From Magicicada septendecula (taxonomy: Eukaryota > Arthropoda > Insecta > Hemiptera > Cicadidae), in assembly GCA_034769895.1 (NCBI GenBank), contig CM068375.1:254985542-255049541 (forward strand): a DNA stretch of 64,000 nucleotides, read 5' to 3'. This document shows, piece after piece, positions 35,885-47,100 of this stretch (positions are counted from its first letter, which is position 1; every line of letters begins with the position of its first letter). The translations under genes and the position numbers were made by a program. Under the pieces are notes generated by a model. That model ran no database searches. It was not told where the DNA came from and saw only the letters and a list, made by a program, of their open reading frames with translations.

Positions 35885-37513
35885 TGTGCATTGCACAATT
35901 AGAAGATAATTAATATAATTTAAATAAATAATCCATATTGTTAGTTATAATAATAATTCAGCTTTCAATCTGTTGTAAGGTGAACAACAAAATTGCATGC
36001 CTGGACAGGTGGCTCATGCCACGCAGCTGCGTCTGTGTGTAGACATGTATCTTACATGTGTGTGTGTGAGACCAGTTGATTCCTGTCAAGCGTCACCCTA
36101 AATAAATGCTATTAATTATATGAATTATTTAAATGGTGATAAGTGTAGACGAAATATCACAAAACCAAATATGCCATAGTGTGTATAATATAAAGACGCA
36201 CGTGTGTATGAAAGATGGTGTGAAAATAATAAAAAGTGTGAATACAGTGAAAATAAACATAAATGAAACCCATAATAATTAAGATAACAAGAAACGGTTT
36301 AAACACAGTTGTATACATAAAAATTACTGATCAGATGAATATCCGGTAATTCGCATATTGCGAAGACAAGTGAAAAAAGTGTGTGAATAATCGTGTTTGT
36401 AAAAGGACGCCACAACAAACCTAGTCCTGCAGAGAACTGTCGAAACATGAATTTTGCGCCCTAGACTATAAATACGCGAGGCACATCAGCCTTGTTCTCT
36501 TTCTCATTCAACCATGGAGGCAGCTGGAGGCTCTGCCCAATGACGACAACTCTTTCTTGTCAGACCACAGTGGCAGCCGGAGGCTCTGCCCAACGACTTC
36601 AACTCTTTCTCATTTGACTACAGCGGCAGCCGGAGGCAATGCTTGACAACATCATCACTTTCAGGACACCCCCGTTGCAGCCAGAGACGATTACGGAGGA
36701 CGAGGGAGCAGCACACTACATGGCATAAATTCCAGACGTAGAGGACGAGTCATCGGACTTCCGAGAGAACCCGGAGGACGAGGAAAGGATCCAGGACTTC
36801 ACGACTACACAGGATTCACAACAAAGGACTCAGGACCAGGAGAGGGGACGCTGAGGAACCGCTACAATTAAGGTGAAAAAAGCCATGTATTCCTCATAAC
36901 AAAAGACTTAATCAAAGACAGATAAACATTGTCAAAAGAAAGACAATAATTTATAAAAGTGTAATTTGTAACTTGTAAATATAAATGTCTTGTATAGTAA
37001 TTATAGAATAAGTTTTGAATTAATAATTTATTGAAAATATTTAAATTTAAATTGTATAGTAATTATGAAAGCATAATTTTGAATGGATAATTTATGGAAA
37101 ATATTTACATTTAAATTGGTGAATTATGAAAGCATAATTCTTGAATTAATAATTTACTGAAAATATTTAAATGTAATTTTTTGAAAGAATAGAGTTACTA
37201 AAGTAATTAATATAAATGACAAACGCATATGCAATAACAATAAGATTTATTTTATTTTTGTAAAGAAAGATTTCAGAGTATAATAAATTACTCATAATAT
37301 ACTGAGCAAGTCAAGAGCCATATTATTAATAATCAAATGTATTTATAATTATAAGAGTATTTTATGTTTTTATGGAATACACGATATTATGTGTATGTAA
37401 TCAATAAGTATGGGTACTGCGACTACCCATATACATGCAATAATAATGAAATTTTAATTAATAAATCTTTTAGTTATTTTAAACAATTTTATGTTGTTGT
37501 TATTAAAATTACA
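35885..37513 (+). mobile_element. LTR retrotransposon fossil: long LTR (copy B)
   Basis: Starts TGTGCATTGC as copy A and ends near ATTACA. It shares the GTGTG block, TATA box (ACTATAAATACGCG near 36.47 kb) followed by CTCATTCAACCATGGAGGC, and then a GGAGGAC-rich purine block. Two to three imperfect GGCAGC(C/T)GGAGGC repeats are at 36.51-36.63 kb. About 45 bp downstream a leader-like GGGGGCTCATCAACGAGAT appears. No coding interior follows. Old remnant. Confidence 0.55.
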
Positions 37514-37611
37514 CCCACTGAAAATTTGTAACGTTATAAATATTTGTGCTACTCAACAGGGGGCTCATCAACGAGATATTAATGTTATAAGACATACAAA
37601 TGCATATTGTA

Positions 37612-37890
37612 ACAATTACTAGGGTACGTCCTTCTTTCTTAAAGCCCCGCGTTGGGTTCGTCAATATGTAACGAATTTACTAAGGTCGTACCTGTTAAAA
37701 TGTGTCACACTTGTTTATTTTGTGTATTATTGTGAATGTAGTGTGTTTGCCTCACACCGGTCGTTACATAGATCGACGTCACTACTGGAGTCTGTAGCGT
37801 TGTCAATATCACCAGTACAACCTACCTGTTAATTCATAGGGGTTGCGAATCCCGGGTGGCGCCAAATTGTTTCTATTAAAACAATTAAAA
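37612..37890. mobile_element. Cluster of LTR-junction scraps (fossil)
   Basis: A ~100-bp block at 37668-37768 begins TGTAACGA and ends TCGTTACA. Next to it on the minus strand is TGACGAACCCAACGCGGGGC, which resembles a primer-binding leader. A similar start (TGTAACAATTACTAGG) lies at 37614. On the minus strand near 37.86 kb TTTGGCGCCACCCGGGATTC is another leader-like block. They look like ends of one or more LTR elements with very short LTRs, old and incomplete. The interpretation is tentative. Confidence 0.4.
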
Positions 37891-37899
37891 TAGTTAAAT

Positions 37900-40780
37900 T
37901 ATAAGATGATACGTGTTATTAGCATGGACAGCTGGAGCGTTCGAATGGTTCCCGCCGCTATACAGGTTGCCGTCTCGACCACTCGTGATGAGCGCTAGTT
38001 GGTTATTGAATAAAACTTGTCAACACACATATACTCTACAACGTCCTATGAAATAAAAAGATAGTAATACTCGGTACTGTGATTTTAATACAAATTTGGT
38101 CATTAAATAATATGACAAATGGATTATAAATGTTTTGATAATAAATAGCTCCGGTTTATAACAAGAAACACAAATATCTCAGAGTTGGCAAAATTGATTT
38201 TAAAACACTTTTCGTTGACGAGATGGCGTCAGTTACATACAATATATTACTATGTTTAAAATCTGGGGTTCTTTGGATTATGAAATAAGACATAAACATT
38301 GGTTACATTAAAAAAGTACACTACCATACCTTATACGTACTTAGAAAGTATAATGTGTTTTTACAAATTGTTCGGTAGTGTCGTATTTTTGTTACAAAAT
38401 GGTACTCTTAAGCGAGGTTATATTTTGATTAATAAAATGTTTTTATGTAAGTAAATTATGCATTAACACCCTTGAAAGAAAATAATATTTGTTCAATAGT
38501 GAGAAATTTTATCATTTGGAAAATATTTAAGGTAATTTGGTTTTTTGGGATTAAGGAATTTATTCGATACTTATCAGTTCAGATAGCGTTGATGTGTGGT
38601 CATCGGGGTAGTGGATATTCTTCAAATTTGGGCTGGTTTTAAGCTTCGAACATCTTTTTCAATCTTGTCTTGGGTTTTTGATAATTAATTTATTCAATTT
38701 GGTTCCAGGACATCGTTAATTCTTGGTAGGTCGACATCTATTCGTCTTTGGTCATCTTGGTTAACTTTCGAAACTTTTCGTAACTATTTAAATTAAAATT
38801 TCAATCATTCCAATTTTGCGTGCCGCTTACCCACGCGTCGTTTTTTCAAGTCTAATATATTTAACGGAAAACTAGCCTTCAATGGCTCGTTACTATGGTA
38901 ACAGCAATCCTGGGATTGGTTAATTACTCTTTCAAAGACATTGTTAAGAGATTTGAATTTTTATTCAAATTTATTAAGTATTTTCCCAATGGTTTTATTC
39001 CTTTACAGTTCCTTTGGGGTAATAAATGATATCACTATTATCTTTCTTTCCTTTCAAAGTTTACAATGATACCTCATAAGGTCATATTCTGTTATACATT
39101 AAAAAAGTCTAAATATTTGACATTTGATAAATTACATATCTTTCTTAAATTAAACTTTTATAATAACATTTCTGTTTTAAAATGATTGACATATAATTAA
39201 TGGCCATTTACTGGTCTTAGATTAGTAAAGTTTCTTGCGAAATTGTTACAATTTACATTTGAGTGTCTCTGACAGTTAGATGTTTTCATAGCCAAGATTA
39301 GCCATGATGGTTTTTTGGTGTATTTCTTTTAAATTACATTTTGAATTCAGCCTGATGGGCTTCACTTAGTTATCATATTTGTTTGTGTTTTAACTACTAT
39401 TCAACATACATTTTCATTACACATATTTTAAAATATAATAATTAGGCTTATGGACTGCAGGTTCCCTTCAGCCATATCCTCTTCATAACATTGAACCAAA
39501 CTATTCTTTATAAGTTACTAGTTATTGTTAGTTCTAATATTAATTCCTTTCTTTTGTTACTACCTAGAGTGATAAACATCATCACTTCTTGCAAAATTAT
39601 GAAAGTTATTTCCCCTTTCAACATGGGGTGTTTTATTCATTGTAGTCTTAATTTTAACAACAAAACTTTATTTCTATTCTACTATCTCCTCCATACCATG
39701 TTAACACAAACTACTTTTGTCTGGGCTTTCTCCCTGAATAACATTACATGCTTCTTTTGTATTTATTTGAAATATTATTTTTAACTATTTTTAGTTATAT
39801 AAATGTGTACAAGATCACTCCAATCATTGATTGTTTATCAATGTTTTATATCATTACATTTTTATTGCTTAACATACACTTTCACTATTTTTAGGGTACT
39901 TACACTTCACTATTGCACTTCACTTTGGTTCACTGTTTGTATTGAGTGTTATTTAATGGGTAATCCCTATACTTTCTCCTATTATTTCTCACTATTTCTT
40001 TCTAGCATATTTATTATTAATAATATTAGGTTATTTATTTTTTGTTAAACCTAACCTTCCTCATAGTGTTAGTGTACTTTTCTACACTACGTTACTTTAC
40101 AATCGTATTGTCTTTAAAATAAGTACATAAGTTAATTCAATTATAACAATAATATTTGTTTCATCAATAGATAATTATTTGGGGTTTATTTACAGTATTC
40201 TATCCTTGAGTCTACTATTTTTCCCCTTTATATGTGTGTTAGTCTCCCCTTGGGTTTAATCTGTCTCCTCTTCATTCTTCCTCTTCTTCATCTTCTTCAA
40301 TAGTCTTCATCTTGGTTCGGTTCTCCTCTTCTCATCTGATTTGCTTGCTGTTTAATTGTAGGGATCTGTTCTCTTCCTTTGATTCTTCTTTAGTTCTGGG
40401 TTCATATCTTCCTTTGTTAGTTCATAATTGTTTGGTCCATCACCTTTTTCCTTGAGTATGTTACGTGGTTCCCTTCTTTGTATTTATGTTGTTGGGTCAA
40501 TCACTTGGGTTGGGTAATATCGTCGTTCGTTGTGTCATAATATTTATATTTTATTCATTTTTAGACATTTTATTTTATATGAAGTATTTTTATATTAAGA
40601 ATTATCTTTTTTATCACTGGTACGGGATTTGGCTTATTTGTGTTGTAACAATATATATCTTCAGATAATACTTATATAATTCTGTGAAATTTGTGTGATG
40701 TAAAATAATTTTGCACTTTTACTAATGTTGTTATATGTTATTACTAATGTTATACTAATATATTGCAACGATACAGCCAT
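37900..40780. other. Gene-free stretch, T-rich on the plus strand after 39.4 kb
   Basis: From about 39.4 to 40.7 kb the plus strand is markedly T/C-rich, with many TTTCTTT-like and TCTTC runs (densest at 40.26-40.42 kb). That produces open frames rich in Phe/Leu/Ile/Tyr (39491-40048), which I take as composition effects. No recognisable gene or element ends. Confidence 0.45.
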
Positions 40781-40784
40781 ATGC

Positions 40785-42472
40785 TGTATTGAGAATTGAT
40801 TTAAATAAATATAAAATTAGTAAAATTATTATAAGTTTGGGGTAAATGGACAGGTCTGGGATTGTAAAAATGTTTCATTGTTATACTAGGGGAGAAATTA
40901 ACCTGTTCCAACAGGCAAAGAACACCTGCTCGATTGTATGTGTTACGCGTGTGTCTTGTGTGTGTTAGTGATGCATGTACAGACAGGAATCTCAGCTACC
41001 CTCCCCAATTAATTACTAAAATAATTATTTTAATTCACTGTGTGAAAACTAATTAGTGTATAAACAAACAAAAGGCACCAAAGTGTGTGTAAATTTAATA
41101 CGTATCCACAGTAAGAAAATGACGTTAATAGGACACACTACGCGAAGTCAGTGCGAAATAAATGTGCCAAAAATACGCAAATTACACTAAGATGCTCAAA
41201 TTAATACAGAGAGTCCTTAATCAAATTAGCTATGATTTGTGCTATCTCAATTCCGTACAAAACATTGCCATTTGCAAAAATTTGCAAATATATGAAAAGG
41301 TTCGGGAATGGGGGCTATCATGTGATCTGCAGGTCTCGACAGGATAATTTCGGAACCAACAGGTGTGGAATCCCGAAAGGGTATAAATTAAGGGTTCGAC
41401 TGGAAGCCCTTCTCTTCTTTTCAAAACACAGTTGCAGTCGGACATGCTGTCTGTCGGCAGAACAGTTTTATTTTATTATAAGTCTCATCTACGAACGAAT
41501 AAAGACTTCAGTAATTATGTTTACACTATTTCGGGAAATGTAGAGTACCGGGACCGTTTAGGTCAGCAAGAGTATCAACAGAGAAGCTACAAAGAGCGAC
41601 GCGAGATGCTAGACGTTAGGAGATGCTTTTTAGATCCCAACAGCCGAACGAGATCCACCTCGCAGCAGATAGTAATTCTCTGGGATGGACCACACACTGC
41701 TGGAGAACAACGCTGGACTCTGGACATATCCAGGACCACGCCGAGCCAGGAGTAACAGAAACCCAACTCTGGACAACGCTGGACCCCGTCAATAACTCAT
41801 AAGATCATCAAAACTCGAGGTGACATGCATAATGCATTTGCAAATGATTTTTTTAGAAGAGCTCATAAAGACTATATAAAGAGACAATGAATTAAAACAA
41901 AAAAGTTTATAATTAGAAAGAATGTAATAGAGTCTTATGTAAATGTTTAAGTCGTAAGAACGAGCGATCGCATATAGAGAAATATAGGGGAAAAAATAGT
42001 TTAATTTTGAGATAATATTTATTTTTATCAAAGTAAAATAATTGAAATGATTTGATATTTGCATTTTGTAGAAAAGTATAATTTAAATTCTGAACACAAA
42101 ACAAATGCCAGTCTAAGAGTAAACAATATAATTTTAAATTATTTAAAAAAAAAAAGAAACTGGTATAGACTGAGCAAGCTGAGGTCAGATCCGAGTTAAA
42201 TGAATTCAATTAAAATAAAACTTAATTACATTTAATTTTTTTTTTTTATTAAATCAATTTGAATAAATGTCTAGATTAAGATTATTAACATGTCTAGATG
42301 TAAGAGTGTTTTAAATGTGTGTAACACTATAGCTTAAGAGATGAACTTAATAATGAGTGATATCTCAGTATTCGGAGATCATTAACAATGTTTTATTATT
42401 TATAATGCTTGTTAAAACAATAAACATGAAATTTTAACTACTCATAAATTTACTACTCTTATTATAGTTACA
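40785..42472 (+). mobile_element. LTR retrotransposon fossil: long LTR (copy C)
   Basis: Same layout as copies A and B: TGTATTGAGAATTGAT start, GTGTGT block at 40.95 kb, AAAGTGTGTGTAA, TATA box (GGGTATAAATTAAGG near 41.39 kb), GGAC/GGACC-rich block at 41.69-41.79 kb, end near GTTACA. A leader follows with TTGGCGTCCCAAAGAACGTG at about 42.53 kb, a primer-site-like block matching copy A. The 107-codon frame at 41432-41755 lies inside the LTR and I do not regard it as a gene. Old remnant without coding interior. Confidence 0.55.
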
Positions 42473-42599
42473 CCTGGTATTGTTATAATTATTTACAACC
42501 TGCATATACAAAAGGTATCGTTGTATAATTTTGGCGTCCCAAAGAACGTGGGCCCACATAAATTACAGTATATCAAATTTATGTTATGTATCGTTGTAA

Positions 42600-42642
42600 T
42601 ATATGTGTGTGTGTGTGTGTATGTGTGCGTGCGCGCGCACCT
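42600..42642. repeat. (TG)n/(CG)n microsatellite
   Basis: A TGTGTG run grading into GCGCGCGC. Confidence 0.9.
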
Positions 42643-42719
42643 ATCATCAGCCATGTTGACTCATCTCAGCATTAAACATTATAATGTTAAAAGAGTTTAC
42701 TACTTGTGAGGCATTACTA

Positions 42720-44100
42720 CAAAAACTACAATTACATTAGCTGCCCGCAAAAAATCAAAAGATTTTTTAATACATTTTAATAATTTATTATAAGAAAACA
42801 CAATGTACGTTCTTAATAATAGATATCAATCTCAGTAAATTGTATTGAACATTGAGATTGAAATGTTAGATAACAGTTATAACATTAAACTGTTCAGAGA
42901 TAAAACCTGAATAATGATGATAACAGTTGAACAGGCCACAGTTGGCTTACAAACTGATTTATACATGAGTATAAACGCAAGAATTAGCAATGTATTGCTA
43001 ATATATATTGTATGTATACAATATAAGACAATATAAAACATGAATAATGAATAGTTTGATGATGAATAATCGGTGACTCATCACATGATGAGCCCGATAC
43101 AAATTGCAAATATTTTATGCAAGTCATGATTGACAGCCTAAACCAGTCAAGGCCAGTTGACTTATACATAATAGTATTGAGTGTAAAATGAATAGACAAA
43201 AATTATTACAAAATTATACATGTAAAAACATAGATATAGCATAACGCTGTAATATAACAATTAAATGGTGCATGCTATACCTGACAGTTGCAGGAATGGA
43301 CAATAAATTGACATGTGATAACAGATTATACATTGTTGAATAATTGCAAGTACATAAGTGTAATGACATGTATGTCATAATTGAAAGCATGAATAATAAT
43401 TGTGCAATACGTGATCGCAAAATACAAATACAAAATATAAAAATATGTGCGTGGCGCATGATTATAGACACTAAATGTGGGTAAAATAATGTGTTTTACA
43501 TAGATACAAAGTTATACATAATAAAATACAATAGAAATAGGTTTGGATAATTACAAATACATGAATACAAGGCACAACAGCATAAGTGACAAGTACAGCA
43601 AATGTGTTTATACAAAATGTAATGCATGTGTTGAACAATTGCAAGTAACACATAAATTCATAGAGTAATAAAATGGCACACATATTAACAAAAAATGTGC
43701 AAGAAAGATGCATACATGGTTTGTATAGCTGCAAAACCACGTGAATATTATATAACAAAATTTATGACATAAGAACAAATACCACCAATGACATGACACA
43801 TAACCCATTACCAATATCAAATATAAGTATGCAAAGGACATAGTATGTCTCACAAAATTATCAATATATAAATACAAGAATAGTAAAGTATACCACCATA
43901 ACAATATAATAAGTATAAATATAATAACATAGTGCATGGTTGTACAATTACAAGTCACATGCGAATTTAGTGTATGATATACGCAATAATGCGATATTAA
44001 CATAAAAATGTTTGTGATAATACATATCACCAATTGAAGTCGAACAAATTGTCAGACAATTAAGTAATGAAAGCTAGTGGCCAGGTAAAATAGCATTGTG
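42720..44100. repeat. Degenerate AT-rich repeats beside the BEL/Pao fossil
   Basis: Low-complexity sequence with recurring phrases such as ACAATTACAAGT / GCAAGTAACACAT / AATTGCAAGTACATAA and many ATGCAT-like words. It may be the 3' non-coding part of the adjacent BEL/Pao element or unrelated repeat; I see no matching LTR here. The minus-strand frames rich in Cys/Ile/Leu/Phe are composition artefacts. Confidence 0.4.
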
Positions 44101-47100
44101 CTAAGTAGTTATATTGACCTTGTGTCTAAGCCTCGTCCCGCGCTGGCAACAAACATAACCTGTGAATTGGTCTGCGAAAGGTGCCAACAGGCGTGCGAAC
44201 GGCCCAAATTTCCATGCTAATGGGGGCAAGTTATCCTCGATCAGCAAAACCAGGTCACCAATGGAAACGTTTTCCTTTGCGAATTTCCATTTGTGACGTT
44301 GTTGCAGTTGGTGTAAGTAGTCGCGAGACCATGATTTCCAAATGACTTGGACAAACTTCTGGAGAAGTTGCCAACGGCCGAGACGAGAGATGGGAACGTG
44401 TGACAAGTCAGGATCAGGTATTGCCGTTAATGGTGCACAGATTAAAAAATGGCCAGGGGTAAGTGGCACTGGATCGTTTAGATCCGATGAAACGGCAAAT
44501 AATGGACGTGAGTTTAGACAGGCCTCTACCTGTGACAAAACCGTAGTAAACTCCTCAAAAGTGAGTATGGACTTGCCGACCACGCGGCGCAAATGATACT
44601 TCAAACTCTTTATACCGCTCTCCCAAAGACCACCAAAATGAGGTGACGAGGGTGGAATAAATGACCACTTAACACCATGAGAGGTCGTAAAGGATTGGAT
44701 TGATGAGGTGGCATCCTTATTATGCCAAAGATTGTAAAGGTCATGCAAAACGTTGCGGGCCTTCCTAAAGTTTGTGCCATTATCAGAATATAACTGGCTG
44801 GGTATGCCCCTACGGGCCATGAAGCGACGTAAGGCAGCTATAAACGCATTGGCCGTAAGGTCGGAAACCAATTCCAAATGAATGGCCCTGGTGGCTAAGC
44901 AAATGAACAAAGACACGTAGGATTTTGACAGAGACCTAGATCTCTGCCCGCCATGACAAATCATGAAGGGACCACCATAATCAACTGCGCAGAATAGAAA
45001 TGGCCGCGAAGGACTAACCCTAGGAGATGGCAAAATACCAAGCCTTTGAACCTGATGTTTGGTGTTAAATCTGAGACACTTGATGCATCTGCGAATGATG
45101 GAACGAATGACTATCTTGGCGTTAATGATCCACCAGCGTTGACGAAGTGAATGATGGACAAGTTGAGCACCAGCGTGGAGGAGATGAATATGCTCGCACT
45201 CGATTATAAGGCGAGTGATGTGAGCCGATGGATGCAAGACAATAGGATGCTTATTGTCATAGGGTAGTTGCGACTGCTGTAAGCATCCGCCGATACGTAT
45301 GACACCAAACTCATCAAGAAACGGGTCCAGAGAAGACAACTTACTCCTAATAGAGACAGAAGCCCCATTACGAAGGCAATTAAGCTCAGCAGCGAAGTGG
45401 ATGGACTGGGATTGCTTTATGAAGAAATTAAGAGTAGAATAAATTTCGGCGGGGGTAAGAACACCCGAGATTTTCTCAGCCCTAAAGGGTCTAGTATTTT
45501 TGATGAATCGAAAGCAATAAGCGTACACGCGAGTCAGACAGTCCAATGAAGAAAAGTCCTTTGAAAGATCAATAGGTAGGGTAGAAATTAGAGAGAGTTT
45601 GGGGGTTTGTTTCTCCTCCGCAGAGCATTGAGGAAACGACAGATTAGAAGGTGAGAAAGGTGAAAAAGGATTGGGCTCAGAAGATTGAGACAGACAAGCG
45701 GGACCATGCCACCAAAGCGAACAATCGCACAAAACGTCGGGGTGACATCCCCTAGAAATAATGTCAGCAGGATTATGTTGCGAATTGATATGATGCCATG
45801 TGTAGGTTTCAGTGAGACGCTGAATCTCAGCGACACGATTAGTGACGTAGGTCTTCCACCTAGAAGACTGGGCATGAATCCAGTAGAGGGATACCATGGA
45901 GTCGGAGTACAGGTGAACGCTATTGACAAAGGAATGAAGAGCAGGGGTGACTTTGAATAGAAGTCGCGATAACAACAAGCAAGCACAGAGTTCAATGCGG
46001 GGTAATGACACCTGTCGTAGTGGAGCCACGCGAGATTTGGAACACAAAAGGTGACAAGAGGCCGACGAATCTTGATAAATGACTCTAACGTAAACACAAC
46101 ACCCATAGCCCTTTTCAGAAGCATCCGCAAAACCATGTAATTCAACTATCTTTGCCGTGGACTTGCTGCGAATAGAGCGTGGGACAATAATTTTACCAAT
46201 TAGATATAACTTATCGCATAATGAACGCCAATACAAATATAATTGCTCAGAAATTGGCTCATCCCAACCAAGATTGCACAGCCACAGTTGCTGCATAAAC
46301 TGTTTATAAAGAAAAACAATTGGACCGACGAGTCCGAGTGGGTCGTAGATACCCGCAATAATCGACAGGATTTTCCTCTTAGAGATGCTTGACTCAACTG
46401 GAAATGACTTGATGTCAAACAAAAATGAATCTGTAGAGTTGTTCCAAAGAATGCCCAACGTACGCACATTGCCTTGTTTGTTTAATGGGAGTGATAAATT
46501 ATTATGATCTGTGACCACATTTGGTTCATTTGATGCCCATTTATGTAGAGTAAGGCCATATTGACTCAACAACGTACCCAAGTCAGATTTCAACTTGGTC
46601 AGATTAGAAATGGTGTCGGCACCGGTTAACAAATCATCGACATAAAAATCATTAATTATAGCTGAAGCAGCATCAGGAAAAGAAGCTTCATGATCCTTAC
46701 CAATCTGAATAAGGCAACAAGTGGCCAAAAACGAGGCACTAGCAGTACCGTATGTTACAGTTCGCAGTACAAAATGTTTAAACTGTTCAAGCGGAGAATT
46801 ACGCCACAGAATACGTTGATAATGACAATCGTTATCAGACACTAGAATTTGTCGATACATCTTCTCAATGTCAGCGATCAGAACATAGTTGTGTATGCGA
46901 AATCGCAAAAGAATAGAAAAAAGATCTTGTTGGACATTTGGGCCTACTAACAAAATATCATTGAGAGAAAGACCATTGGTAGTTTTGGCTGAGCCATCAA
47001 AAACGACGCGAAGTTTTGTCGTGGAACTAGAATGTTTAAAAACAGCATGGTGAGGCAAATAGTAGGTATTTGAAACCCTGGAATTAACAGAACAATCGTC

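Noticed and set aside
39491-40048. Plus-strand hydrophobic frames that look like transmembrane proteins
   Set aside because: The local T/C-rich composition alone gives Phe/Leu/Ile codons; no homology, no start context.
41432-41755. 107-codon Arg/Gln-rich frame
   Set aside because: It lies wholly inside an LTR fossil whose layout is shared with two other copies that lack the frame.
43214-44033. Minus-strand frames rich in Cys, Leu, Ile, Phe and Tyr resembling membrane proteins
   Set aside because: They reflect TGTATAC/ACATGCA-type low-complexity repeats, with no recognisable motif.
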